Origin: Cupriavidus numazuensis
GTDB lineage: Bacteria; Pseudomonadota; Gammaproteobacteria; Burkholderiales; Burkholderiaceae
Reading direction: 5' to 3'
DNA length: 64,000 nucleotides
Assembly (NCBI RefSeq): GCF_905397435.1
Contig: NZ_CAJPVI010000015.1
Coordinates: forward strand, 1 to 64,000
This document shows positions 52,558 to 61,353 of this stretch, one piece after another (position 1 is the first letter of the stretch; each line of letters opens with the position of its first letter). Made by a program: the position numbers and the translations under genes. Below the pieces are notes generated by a model, which was given only the letters and a program-made list of their open reading frames with translations, made no database searches and was not told the origin of the DNA.

Positions 52558-52772
52558 ACTGGCCTCCCCGTAAGCAAAAAGAATTTGTCGGCTTTCGTGC
52601 ACACCGATGCTTGGGCGCTGCCCGGCCGTTGCACCTCATCGATAGTAGTCGGCGGCCGCGCGAAAGCGAGGTACGGCAACAAGATGGGGACGGCCAGTTG
52701 CACATTGCGCCGGCTTGCGTTTGAATGTCCGCCTTGCCGGCACTCCGCCGCCGCACCACGACACACTCCCCC

Positions 52773-53477
52773 ATGAGCTCCACGCCTGACACCCCCTCCC
52801 GCCAGCCGATCCGCGCGCTGACCCCGATCGAAGGACGCGTACTCGGCGTGCTGAAGGAAAAGCAGCACACCGTGCCCGACACCTACCCGCTGTCGCTCAA
52901 TGCGCTCACCGCGGGCTGCAACCAGAAGACCGCGCGTTCGCCGGTCATGAATGTCACGGAAGCGGAAGTAGTCGTGGCCATCGACGGCCTGAAAGGCCTG
53001 AGCCTGGTGTTCGAAGGCAGCAGCAGCCGCGTGCCGCGCTTCGAACACAATATGAACCGCGTGCTGGGCGTGCCCTCGCAGTCGGCCGCGCTGCTGGCCA
53101 TGCTGCTGCTGCGCGGGCCGCAGACCGCGGCCGAACTGCGCCTGAACACGGTGCGCCTGCACGCGTTCGCGGACATCTCGTCCGTCGAAGGGTTCCTGGA
53201 CGAACTGGCCGAACACGAGCCGCCCTACGTGGTGAAGCTGCCCCGTGCGGCAGGCGAGCGCGAACATCGCTGGATGCACCTGCTCGGCGGGGAAATCAAT
53301 GTGGAAAGCTTTGCCGCGGCCGGACCGGCCCTGGCTGACGAATCCGTCGCGCCCTCGGAACTCGAACGGCTGCGCGCCGAACAACGCGACCTCTCCAACC
53401 GGGTGCAGCGCCTGGAAGCGCTGGTCGAACACATGGCCAGCCAGCTCGGCATTGACCCGGACGCGCTGACGCCCTGA
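52773..53477 (+). CDS. yceH: YceH (DUF480) winged-helix protein
   Basis: A 234-aa member of the YceH/DUF480 family, made of two tandem winged-helix domains of unknown molecular role. The hallmark LTPIEGRVLGVLKEKQHTVPDTYPLSLNALTAGCNQKTARSPVM sits at the N-terminus, and the second domain has LAMLLLRGPQTAAELRLNTVRLHAFADISSVEGFLDEL. A short C-terminal coiled coil follows (ELERLRAEQRDLSNRVQRLEALV). The start at 52773 (MSSTPDTPS) is set by the family. It ends 7 bp before a strong hairpin terminator shared with fliD. Confidence 0.93.
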   Translation: MSSTPDTPSRQPIRALTPIEGRVLGVLKEKQHTVPDTYPLSLNALTAGCNQKTARSPVMNVTEAEVVVAIDGLKGLSLVFEGSSSRVPRFEHNMNRVLGVPSQSAALLAMLLLRGPQTAAELRLNTVRLHAFADISSVEGFLDELAEHEPPYVVKLPRAAGEREHRWMHLLGGEINVESFAAAGPALADESVAPSELERLRAEQRDLSNRVQRLEALVEHMASQLGIDPDALTP

Positions 53478-53483
53478 TCCTGG

Positions 53484-53510
53484 CGCGGGCCGGGGCAAAC
53501 CCGGCCCGCG
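53484..53510. terminator. Strong bidirectional hairpin terminator
   Basis: CGCGGGCCGGG (53484-53494) pairs perfectly with CCCGGCCCGCG (53500-53510) around a GCAAA loop, an 11-bp GC-rich stem. It lies just after the yceH stop (53477) and just beyond the stop of the convergent fliD gene (53524), so it can end both transcripts. Confidence 0.75.
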
Positions 53511-53523
53511 AACGGCTACCTTC

Positions 53524-54993
53524 TTAGCCGCTCGAACTCATGGCACCGAACTGCTGCGTCAGGTAAGTGCTTGTGTTCTTCATCTGCGCCATGATCGTGT
53601 CCAGCTGCGTGAACTCCTGGCGATAGTTTGCGATCGTGTCGTTGATCGTGGTCTGCGTGGAGTCGTACTGCGCGCTCAGGTCCTTCAGCGTGCTGTTGAT
53701 GCCATCGGTCGCGGAACTCAGCTCGCCATTGGTGCCGGTCATGTTGTCGACCAGACTGCTGATCTCGTTGCCATAGCCGGTCTTGCCGTCGCTGTTGCTG
53801 AACAGCGCGGCCACCCCTGCCATATTGCTATTCATGGCACTGGACAGCTTGGTAGTGTCCAGCGACAGCGTGCCGTCGTTCTGGAAGCTGACACCGACAT
53901 CAGACAGCATCGTGAACGCGTCCTGGCCACCGCCCTCCGGCATATTGAGCGCTGAGCGAAGCTGCGTCTGGATGTTGCGCAGCACACCGTCACCCGTCAG
54001 CGGGGCGGCCTGCTGGCCCTGCGCCGCGGTCGGGTCGAAGGCCGACAGGCTCGTGGCCGTGCTTTGCAGGCTGTTGTAGGCCGTGACGAAGGCCTGGATC
54101 CCGTCCTGGATGGCCGTGTTGTCGCGCTGCACACTGACGACCGACGTGCCGGTCTGCGACAGCGACAGGCTCAGGCCCTGGATGGCCGAGACGTTATTGC
54201 TGGCGCTCTGAATGTCGATGTTGTTGACCGAGAGCTTGGCATCGCGCGCGGCGACAGTCTGCTCCATGTTCTGGGTGCCGGCCGGATCATTGGCCACCAG
54301 GCCGGCCAGCGCGCCCGTGCTGTCGCCGGTCACGGAAATGCGCATGCTGTTAGCCTGGCCTGTGTCGTTGGACGTCAGCACCAGCCGGTACGGGGATCCC
54401 GATCCGTCATTCAGGATGGTCGCGGTCACACCGGCATTGGCCGCATTGATCGCGTCGCGCACGCCTTCGAGCGTGTCATGGGTGCTGTCGATATTGATAT
54501 CGACACCCGTGCTGCCGTCCTTGGCAGCAAACGTAGCGCCCGTGTACTTGCCGTATGTGGCGCTGGTGCTGTCGGTATCCAGCGTGCCACCGCTGATCGT
54601 GCCGAAGTCGATATGGATCGAGCCCGTGCCGATGGCGGCGTCCTCCTTGGCTTGCCCGGCACCGACGAGCGACTGGGCCTGCGCCAGCGCCGTGACGTTG
54701 ACCGAGTACGTGCCCGGAGCAGCGCCGGTAGTGCTCGTGGCGCTCAGCACGTCGGTACTGCTCGACGAGATCTTGGTCACGTTGAAAAAGTCCGGCTGGC
54801 CCAGCTTGCCTGCTGCCGACTGAAAGGCGGTCAGCGCATTCTTGAGCTGGCCATAAGCCGACAGCTTGGTCTGGTAGCTGGATTCCTGGTCCTGGATCGC
54901 TTGCAGCGGCGCCTGTTCAGATTGCGTCAGCTGATCCAGCAGGGAATTCAGGTCGAGACCCGAGCCGACGCCCAGATTCGATATGGTTGTCAT
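53524..54993 (-). CDS. fliD: Flagellar hook-associated protein 2 (filament cap), FliD
   Basis: A 489-aa FliD. It caps the flagellar filament and helps flagellin fold at the tip; it is exported by the flagellar type III apparatus and needs no Sec signal. The N-terminal family sequence is plain: SNLGVGSGLDLNSLLDQLTQSEQAPLQAIQDQE, coiled-coil-forming. The middle is Ser/Thr/Gly/Asp-rich, and the C-terminus (STQTTINDTIANYRQEFTQLDTIMAQMKNTSTYLTQQF) is the usual coiled-coil tail. The start at 54993 has AGGAA upstream. It stands alone here: no fliS, fliC or other flagellar gene is in the window. Confidence 0.95.
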   Translation of the reverse strand: MTTISNLGVGSGLDLNSLLDQLTQSEQAPLQAIQDQESSYQTKLSAYGQLKNALTAFQSAAGKLGQPDFFNVTKISSSSTDVLSATSTTGAAPGTYSVNVTALAQAQSLVGAGQAKEDAAIGTGSIHIDFGTISGGTLDTDSTSATYGKYTGATFAAKDGSTGVDINIDSTHDTLEGVRDAINAANAGVTATILNDGSGSPYRLVLTSNDTGQANSMRISVTGDSTGALAGLVANDPAGTQNMEQTVAARDAKLSVNNIDIQSASNNVSAIQGLSLSLSQTGTSVVSVQRDNTAIQDGIQAFVTAYNSLQSTATSLSAFDPTAAQGQQAAPLTGDGVLRNIQTQLRSALNMPEGGGQDAFTMLSDVGVSFQNDGTLSLDTTKLSSAMNSNMAGVAALFSNSDGKTGYGNEISSLVDNMTGTNGELSSATDGINSTLKDLSAQYDSTQTTINDTIANYRQEFTQLDTIMAQMKNTSTYLTQQFGAMSSSG

Positions 54994-55492
54994 GCGTATT
55001 CCTGCAACGGTTGCTTGGATAGGTGCGGCCGCAATGTCCAGACATTGGCCGCGAGCCACCATAGCAGCGCGGATTTCGACCAACTCTCTTCAACTGGCGG
55101 CAATTTCCGGCCTATTTAATGAACCGTAATCTTTCTGATACGGCCCCGTAACCTGAACCCGGGAAGGCTTGTCCACTTCGTTACAAGCAGCATGGCTTTG
55201 TAAGCCATTTGGTACATAGGATGTGCGCAATACCAAACTCACCACCTCCCTGACGCCAGATTGAGTACGACCGCAGGTCGGCTGGAAGTGGTGATGAACT
55301 CAGGTCGGTTAATTGCGCAATTGACGTACATACCGCGTCCGGCACACACGACAACGCGGGGCAGCGTGCATTCGGTTTCGCAAAGCCAGTCCTGAGCCAG
55401 TCCTGCCAACCGGCGCAAGTGTCGCCTATGCTTTGCTCAGGACGATTTCAGCCAAAGCACAAGCGCGGCGTGGATTGCGCCGCACCCATATC
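54994..55492. other. Non-coding spacer upstream of fliD and the patatin gene
   Basis: A 500-bp region between two divergently transcribed genes; no coding signal. It holds a perfect 12-bp palindrome AATTGCGCAATT (55311-55322), a direct repeat CCAGTCCTG (about 55388 and 55399) and a 6-bp ATGGCT/AGCCAT hairpin (around 55192). A sigma-28-like element upstream of fliD was looked for, but only a poor match was seen. Confidence 0.5.
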
Positions 55493-56431
55493 ATGGAAAA
55501 AACCGCTTTTGTCTTTGCCGGCGGCGGCAGCCTGGGCGCAATCCAGGTCGGCATGCTGCGCGAACTGGTGGCGTGGGGCCTGACGCCCGACCTCGTGATC
55601 GGGGCCTCGGCCGGGGCCATCAATGGGGCCTACTTTGCGTGCCACCCGGGGCGCGAAGGGGCCGCGCAACTGGAGCAACTGTGGCGCGCGATCCGGCGCG
55701 CGGAAATCATGCCGTGGTCGTGGCGCAGCTTGCTGGGCATGCTGGGCGGCAGCCGCGGCTATCTGGTGGATGCGTTTGGCCTGCGCACCTTGCTGAACCG
55801 CAACTTCGGCGACGCCCGACTGGAAGGTGCCGCGCTGCCGCTGCACGTGGTGGCAACCGATATGCAGAGCGGCGCGGAGGTCCTGCTATCCAGCGGCGGC
55901 ATTGTCGATGCCGTGCTCGCCAGCGCGGCGATTCCCGGCGTGTTTCCGCCGGTCCAGTTCGAAGGGCGCTCGCTGATCGACGGCGGCGTGGCGAACAACA
56001 CGCCCGTTTCCACTGCGATCCGGCTCGGCGCCACGCGCGTGATCGTGCTGCCGGCAGGTTTCACGTGTTCCGAGCGGCGTCCGCCGCGCGGGGCACTCGA
56101 ACACGCGTTCAATGCGCTTTCACTGCTGGTGGCGCGCCAGCTTGTCCACGACCTGCAGCACTGGAGCAGCCACGCGCATATTTCCGTGGTGCCACCGCTG
56201 TGCCCGCTCGATATCTCACCCTATGACTACTCGCGCTGCGGCGAGCTGATCGACCGGGCGGCCGGCACCACCGCGCTGTGGCTGTCGCGCAATGGCCTGG
56301 ACAGCCAGAATGTGCCCGGCGCCCTGCATCCGCACACGCATGATGCGGAATCGCCGAGTTGCAGTGCGGATCTGCACCCGGCGCCCCACCAGCATCACGA
56401 CCATTCGCCGCCTGCCGAGCGGCATCTGTAG
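55493..56431 (+). CDS. Patatin-like phospholipase with His-rich C-terminal tail
   Basis: A 312-aa patatin-fold lipid acyl hydrolase, serine-aspartate dyad. The glycine loop is AFVFAGGGSLGAIQVG, the nucleophile motif is G-A-S-A-G in VIGASAGAING, and the dyad Asp is in LIDGGVANNTPVSTA. Residues about 285-312 form an unusual tail with seven or more histidines (HPHTHDAESPSC, PHQHHDHSPPAERHL) plus a cysteine, able to bind metal. No signal peptide. The start at 55493 (MEKTAFVFAGGG) is set by family. Similar proteins in Cupriavidus/Ralstonia are annotated as patatin-like; substrate unknown. Confidence 0.9.
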   Translation: MEKTAFVFAGGGSLGAIQVGMLRELVAWGLTPDLVIGASAGAINGAYFACHPGREGAAQLEQLWRAIRRAEIMPWSWRSLLGMLGGSRGYLVDAFGLRTLLNRNFGDARLEGAALPLHVVATDMQSGAEVLLSSGGIVDAVLASAAIPGVFPPVQFEGRSLIDGGVANNTPVSTAIRLGATRVIVLPAGFTCSERRPPRGALEHAFNALSLLVARQLVHDLQHWSSHAHISVVPPLCPLDISPYDYSRCGELIDRAAGTTALWLSRNGLDSQNVPGALHPHTHDAESPSCSADLHPAPHQHHDHSPPAERHL

Positions 56432-56435
56432 CAAA

Positions 56436-56468
56436 CGGGGACCGGCGCGGGACATCGGGCCGGCCCCG
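56436..56468. terminator. Bulged hairpin after the patatin gene
   Basis: CGGGG-A-CCGGC (56436-56446) pairs with GCCGGCCCCG (56459-56468), 10 pairs with one bulged A and a 12-nt loop, between convergent stops at 56431 and 56474. Weak T content. A possible bidirectional terminator. Confidence 0.45.
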
Positions 56469-56473
56469 CCGTC

Positions 56474-57472
56474 TCACTCCACCTTCACGCCGCCCTTCCT
56501 CACCACCTCGCCCCAGCGCACGGATTCATCCTTGATGAAGGCCTGGAACTGGTCGGCCTTGCCGCCCACGGGGTCGATGCCGTAGTCGATCAGCCGCGCG
56601 CGGACATCGGGCTGTCGCAGCACGGCGTCCATCTCTGCGGAGATCTTTGCGAGTACCGCTGGCGGCGTCTTGGCCGGCGCGATCAGGCCGATCCAGCTGC
56701 TGGCCGTCACGCTCGGATAGCCGGCCTCGGCCATCGTCGGCACGTCCGGTGCCGCCGGCCAGCGCGTCGGGCTCGAAATCGCCAGCGCGCGGACCTTGCC
56801 GGCCTTCACCTGCGGCATCATGGTCTGGACCGAATCGAAGATGATGGCGATCTGCCCGGAGAACAGGTCCGGCAACGCCGGCGAAATACCCTTGTACGGG
56901 ATGTGCACCATCTTCACGCCCGTGGTCTGCGCGAACAGCTCGCCGGCCAGGTGAGCGCCCGAGCCGTTGCCGCTGGAGGCAAAGGTCATCTTGTCCGGAT
57001 GGGCCTTGCCCCAGCTCACCAGTTCCTTGACGTTGGTCGGCGGCAGCTGGGCGCTCGACACCAGCAGCAGCGGAATCCGGCCGATCAGGCTGACACCGGT
57101 CAGATCCTTGATCGGGTCGTAGCTCATCTTCGGATACAGGCTCGGGTTGATCGCATGCGCGGCCACCACCACCAGCAGCGAATAGCCGTCCGGCGCGGAC
57201 TTGGCTACGTTGTCCGAGCCGATCATGCCATTCGCACCCGGGCGGTTTTCCACCACCACGGGCTGGCCAATGCGCTCGGCGAGCTTCTGCATCACCAGCC
57301 GCGTGACGGCGTCGGACACGCCGCCGGGCGTGTAGGGCACGACTACCCGTACGGGGCGGCTGGGCCAGTTGTCGCCCTGAGCGACCGCCGGCATCGCGCC
57401 CGCAATCAGTCCTGCGAACAGACCCAGTCCCAGCAGCCTGCGGATGCGCCCGTTGGGCTTGCGTTGTGTCAT
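56474..57472 (-). CDS. Bug/TctC-family periplasmic solute receptor
   Basis: A 332-aa receptor. Signal peptide at 1-32 (LGLGLFAGLIAGAMPAVAQ). Family signatures: WPSRPVRVVVPYTPGGVSD, IGQPVVVENRPGANGMIGSD, SAPDGYSLLVVVAAHAINPS, SGNGSGAHLAGELFAQTTG, VHIPYKG. The start at 57472 has AAGGAGGAG immediately upstream. It is the last gene of the atu-like operon, 53 bp after the AtuA-like gene, so it may deliver the carboxylic acid that the operon degrades. No TctA/B membrane genes are nearby. Confidence 0.94.
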   Translation of the reverse strand: MTQRKPNGRIRRLLGLGLFAGLIAGAMPAVAQGDNWPSRPVRVVVPYTPGGVSDAVTRLVMQKLAERIGQPVVVENRPGANGMIGSDNVAKSAPDGYSLLVVVAAHAINPSLYPKMSYDPIKDLTGVSLIGRIPLLLVSSAQLPPTNVKELVSWGKAHPDKMTFASSGNGSGAHLAGELFAQTTGVKMVHIPYKGISPALPDLFSGQIAIIFDSVQTMMPQVKAGKVRALAISSPTRWPAAPDVPTMAEAGYPSVTASSWIGLIAPAKTPPAVLAKISAEMDAVLRQPDVRARLIDYGIDPVGGKADQFQAFIKDESVRWGEVVRKGGVKVE

Positions 57473-57524
57473 GTCTCCTCCTTGTCGGATGCGCGCCTGT
57501 AGCCGGCGCAATCGGTTCTGCGAT

Positions 57525-59324
57525 TCAGTTAGCGATGTCTTGTGCCCAGCTCTGTGGGACCGACAACGGGAAGTCCAGCAGCATCTGTGCGTAGCTCTTG
57601 CCGAGCGGATCGGAGCGCAGGCTTGCGACACCGCCGCCGCCCAGCGCGCCATGCATCAGGAAATTCAGTGCATGCAGGCCCGGCACGTCGAAGCGCTCGA
57701 CGTCACCGTGAACGAGGTGGGCAAAGTATGCGCGTACCGAGTCCGGCGTCAGTTGCTCGCGCAGCAGCGTCAGGTACTCGGGCCGCCGCGCGATCACGCC
57801 GATGTTCTCATCGTCGCCCTTGTCGCCGCTGCGGGCATAGGCCAATGCCACCAGCGGGCGCTGCACGCGGGGCTCGTCGGGCACCGGCGGGAGTGCCGGG
57901 ATATCGATCGCGGCGGGGGCGGCAGCGTCGCCACACTGCGCGGCCTTGGACAGCACGATCTCGCCGTCCTCGAACGCCACGCGCATCGGCACGTCGCCCT
58001 TCGGCACCAGGAAGGAAAACACCTTGACCACGGGTTGGATGTCGACGCGGCCCGAGAACGACGAACGCGTACCCGCCGCCATCGACGTGCCGGCCGACGA
58101 GCATTCGCGCTGCAGGAAACTCAGCGCCTTGGCCTGCGCGTGCCGTGCGCCAATGCGCAGCACGACCTCGCGCGTCGGCAGCTCGCGCGCATGCGGGCCG
58201 TATTGGGATTCACAGCCGAGCAGCTCGACGATCGTCTCGCTGTAGTCGGGCAAGCCGCGCTCGGCCAGCATGGCGCGCGTGCGCGTGAGCAGCGCATCGG
58301 CCGTGCGGCGTGCCTTGGCCGGCGCGTCGATGCCGCGGATCGCCATCATCAGGCTGATCTGGTAGCCGTCCTGCCACGTCGCATTGCCCTTGTAGTGGCC
58401 GCCCGGTGCCCGGCCGCGTGCGCCGGACACGCGCACCTGTCCCGGCGCGGCCAGTTCGGTGCGCACCGTGCGGAAGTCGCAGGTCACGTCGGGCATCAGG
58501 TAGTTGGCCGGATCGCCGACCTCGTACAGCACCTGCTCCGCCACGGCGGCGGGATCGATCAGCCCGCCCGTGCCTTCGGGCTTGCTCAGCACGAAGCTGC
58601 CATCGTGCGCGCAGTCGATCACGGGATAACCCATGCGGTCCCAGTCCGGCACGCGCTGCCAGTCCGTGAACAGGCCACCCGTGGCCTGCGCACCGCACTC
58701 GATCACATGGCCCGCGAGCGTGCCGGCGGCCAGGCGGTCCCAGTCGCTCCAGTCCCAGTCGAACTCGTGCGCAAGCACCCCAACCACCACGGCACTGTCC
58801 ACGCAACGGCCGGCAATGACGATGTCCGCGCCAAGCGCCAGCGCGCGCGTAATGCCCTGCGCGCCGGTGTAGACGTTGGCCGACCATGGCTCGGTCGTTG
58901 GCACCGGCTGGCCTGCCAGGTCGGTCAGGCCGTCCGCGCACCATTGCGCGAAGTGCGGCTGCACATCGTCACCGGTCACCACGGCGATGCGTGGCGACAA
59001 GCCCTGCTGCGCGGCCACCTTGAGCAGCGCGTCACGGCAGGCTTCCGGATTGAGGCCGCCGGCATTGGCCACGACGCGGATGCCGCGGCGCAGGATCTCG
59101 CCGAGGTTCGGCGCCATGGCGGCGTTCACGAAATCCGTGGCATAGCCGAGTGCCGGGTCTTTGGCACGCGCACGCGCCAGGATCGACATCGTGGTCTCGG
59201 CCAGGTAGTCGTAGACCAGGTATTGCATGCCGGGCACGGCCAGCAACTGCGGCGTGGCGATCGCGGAGTCGCCCCAGAAGCCCGAGGCGCCACCGATGCG
59301 TACGGTCTTGGCGGTATCGCTCAT
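57525..59324 (-). CDS. AtuA-like protein (DUF1446), acyclic terpene utilisation
   Basis: A 599-aa protein of the DUF1446/AtuA family. The opening TVRIGGASGFWGDSAIATPQLL and the later VVANAGGLNPEACRDALLKVA, IVIAGRCVDSAVVVG and YGPHARELPTREVVLR blocks are typical. In Pseudomonas, AtuA is encoded with the citronellol/geraniol catabolic enzymes but its catalytic step is not settled. The start at 59324 has AGGAGA upstream and overlaps the stop of the carboxylase gene by 4 bp (ATGA). Its linkage to a carboxylase, hydratase and acyl-CoA dehydrogenase supports an atu-like or related branched-acid pathway. Confidence 0.9.
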   Translation of the reverse strand: MSDTAKTVRIGGASGFWGDSAIATPQLLAVPGMQYLVYDYLAETTMSILARARAKDPALGYATDFVNAAMAPNLGEILRRGIRVVANAGGLNPEACRDALLKVAAQQGLSPRIAVVTGDDVQPHFAQWCADGLTDLAGQPVPTTEPWSANVYTGAQGITRALALGADIVIAGRCVDSAVVVGVLAHEFDWDWSDWDRLAAGTLAGHVIECGAQATGGLFTDWQRVPDWDRMGYPVIDCAHDGSFVLSKPEGTGGLIDPAAVAEQVLYEVGDPANYLMPDVTCDFRTVRTELAAPGQVRVSGARGRAPGGHYKGNATWQDGYQISLMMAIRGIDAPAKARRTADALLTRTRAMLAERGLPDYSETIVELLGCESQYGPHARELPTREVVLRIGARHAQAKALSFLQRECSSAGTSMAAGTRSSFSGRVDIQPVVKVFSFLVPKGDVPMRVAFEDGEIVLSKAAQCGDAAAPAAIDIPALPPVPDEPRVQRPLVALAYARSGDKGDDENIGVIARRPEYLTLLREQLTPDSVRAYFAHLVHGDVERFDVPGLHALNFLMHGALGGGGVASLRSDPLGKSYAQMLLDFPLSVPQSWAQDIAN

Positions 59325-61324
59325 GCCTTCTCCTGTTCAGCGTCATCGGCTTCCACGCGCGCCAGCAGCGCGCCGGCACTGGCCTGTCCACCAGGGCGAG
59401 CCGACAATTCCGCGACCACGCCGGCAAACGGCGCGGCAATGATGTGTTCCATCTTCATGGCCTCGAGCACCACCAGCGGCTGGCCAGCCTGCACGCGATC
59501 TCCCTCGGCCACGTGCACGGCCACGATGCGCGCGGTCAGCGGCGCCTGCAGCATGCCGTCGGCATCGCCTGCGTCGCGGCGGCGGCGCGGATCGTGGCGC
59601 TGGAACTTCCACGCACGGCCGGCCTGGAACAGGTGCAGCGCATGCTTGTCCGTGGCAAACACCAGCGGATAGGCGACGCCGTCGCACTCCACCAGTGCAG
59701 TGCCCGCCTCCGCGTCGGCCCGCAGTACGCGCAGCACGCATTCCTGGGCCGGCGCTTCGCTGTCGCGCTCGCGCAGGCTGACATGCCAGCCATCGCGGCC
59801 GGCGCGCAGCATGGCCTGCCACGACTGGCCCGCAGCATCCAGCGCTACGCTGGCCGCCGCGCGTGCCAGCGCCGCCGGCCGGCTGCCGCCTTCCAGCACG
59901 CCTGCGGCCACCAGCGCGGCGCTGGCTGCCACATGCTGCGGCGGCACCGTGGCTTGCAGCGCGGCTTGCATGTGAGTGTCGACGAAACCGGTGTGGACGT
60001 CGTTGCCGGCAAAGGCCTCGCTAGCCAGGCAGTCCGCCAGGAACGCCTGGTTGGACGGCACGCCGAGCAGCACGCAATCCTCAACCGCGCGCAGCAGCTT
60101 GCGCCGCGCTTCTTCGCGATCGGCACCGTGTGCCACGAGCTTGGCCACCATCGAGTCATAGTGGGTCGGAATCGCCCCGCCCTCTTCCAGCGCGTGGTCC
60201 ACGCGCACGTCGCGGCCCGTGGCAGGCGGTCGCCAGCGCATCAGCGGCCCGCCCTGCGGCAGGAAGCCTGCGGGCACGTCCTCGGCGGTCAGGCGGACTT
60301 CGATCGCGTGGCCGTTCAGCTGCACTTCGTCCTGCGTGACCGGCAACAGTTCACCGGCTGCCACGCGCAGTTGCCACTCGACGAGGTCGAATCCGGTGAT
60401 GGCTTCTGTCACCGCATGCTCGACCTGCAGGCGCGTATTCATCTCCATGAAGTAGAAGTTGCCTTCGCTATCCAGCAGGAATTCCATGGTGCCGGCGCCG
60501 ACGTAGCCGATCGAACGCGCGGCACGCACGGCAGCCTCGCCCATGCGCGCACGCAGCGCGGGGCCGACGGCCGGCGACGGCGCTTCTTCGATGACCTTCT
60601 GGTGGCGGCGCTGCACCGAGCAGTCACGCTCGCCGAGGTGGATCACGTTGCCGTGGGTGTCAGCAAACACCTGGATTTCCACATGGCGCGGAGCGATCAC
60701 GGCCCGTTCGAGGATCAGTTCGCCGGAACCGAATGCGGTCTCGGCTTCCGAACGCGCACTCGTCAGCGCAGCGGGCAAGCCTGCGGCATCGCGCACCAGA
60801 CGCATGCCGCGTCCGCCGCCACCAGCTGCTGCCTTGACCATCAGCGGAAAGCCGATCTCGCCGGCCTGCGCGAGCAGCGTGGCGTCGTCCTGCGCCGTGC
60901 CCTGATAGCCAGGCACGCAGGGCATGTCGGCGTCCAGCATCAGGCGCTTGGCCTCGGCCTTGTTGCCCATCGCGCGGATGGCCTTCGCCGGCGGGCCGAC
61001 AAAGATGAGTCCGGCAGCCGCAATCGCTTCCGCGAACTCGGCGTTCTCGGCCAGGAAGCCGTAGCCGGGATGCACGGCATCGGCGCCGCTGCGGCGTGCG
61101 GCATCGATGATGGCGGCAATGTTCAGGTACGACTCGCGGGGCGCCGCGGCGCCGATGCAGACGGCGCGATCGGCAGCAGCCACGTGCGGGCTGTGGCGGT
61201 CGGCTTCGGAATAGACAGCCACCGTGGCCAGGCCGAGGCGGCGCGCGGTGCGCATAATGCGCACGGCAATCTCGCCGCGGTTGGCGACGAGCAGCGTATG
61301 GAAGGGTCGGCGGGTAGCGGACAT
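59321..61324 (-). CDS. Biotin carboxylase/BCCP alpha subunit of an acyl-CoA carboxylase (AtuF/LiuD-type)
   Basis: A 667-aa alpha subunit. The biotin carboxylase domain (about 1-450) has FHTLLVANRGEIAVRIMRTARRLG, the ATP-grasp loop KAAAGGGGRGMR, VIHLGERDCSVQRRHQKVIEEAPSP and EMNTRLQVEHAVTEAITG. The BCCP domain at the C-terminus has the biotinylation site LEAMKMEHIIAAPFAG. This is the size and order of geranyl-CoA or 3-methylcrotonyl-CoA carboxylase alpha chains. The start at 61324 (MSATRRPFHTLL) is chosen by family; the long upstream frame is a shadow. It partners with the carboxyltransferase at 63456-64000. Confidence 0.94.
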   Translation of the reverse strand: MSATRRPFHTLLVANRGEIAVRIMRTARRLGLATVAVYSEADRHSPHVAAADRAVCIGAAAPRESYLNIAAIIDAARRSGADAVHPGYGFLAENAEFAEAIAAAGLIFVGPPAKAIRAMGNKAEAKRLMLDADMPCVPGYQGTAQDDATLLAQAGEIGFPLMVKAAAGGGGRGMRLVRDAAGLPAALTSARSEAETAFGSGELILERAVIAPRHVEIQVFADTHGNVIHLGERDCSVQRRHQKVIEEAPSPAVGPALRARMGEAAVRAARSIGYVGAGTMEFLLDSEGNFYFMEMNTRLQVEHAVTEAITGFDLVEWQLRVAAGELLPVTQDEVQLNGHAIEVRLTAEDVPAGFLPQGGPLMRWRPPATGRDVRVDHALEEGGAIPTHYDSMVAKLVAHGADREEARRKLLRAVEDCVLLGVPSNQAFLADCLASEAFAGNDVHTGFVDTHMQAALQATVPPQHVAASAALVAAGVLEGGSRPAALARAAASVALDAAGQSWQAMLRAGRDGWHVSLRERDSEAPAQECVLRVLRADAEAGTALVECDGVAYPLVFATDKHALHLFQAGRAWKFQRHDPRRRRDAGDADGMLQAPLTARIVAVHVAEGDRVQAGQPLVVLEAMKMEHIIAAPFAGVVAELSARPGGQASAGALLARVEADDAEQEKA

Positions 61325-61353
61325 GAGGGAATCCCGTGAATCTCTTTGAAATC

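Noticed and set aside
54994-55492. Sigma-28 flagellar promoter upstream of fliD
   Set aside because: The best candidate, a TAAA followed by a GCCG-like element, has wrong spacing and poor match.
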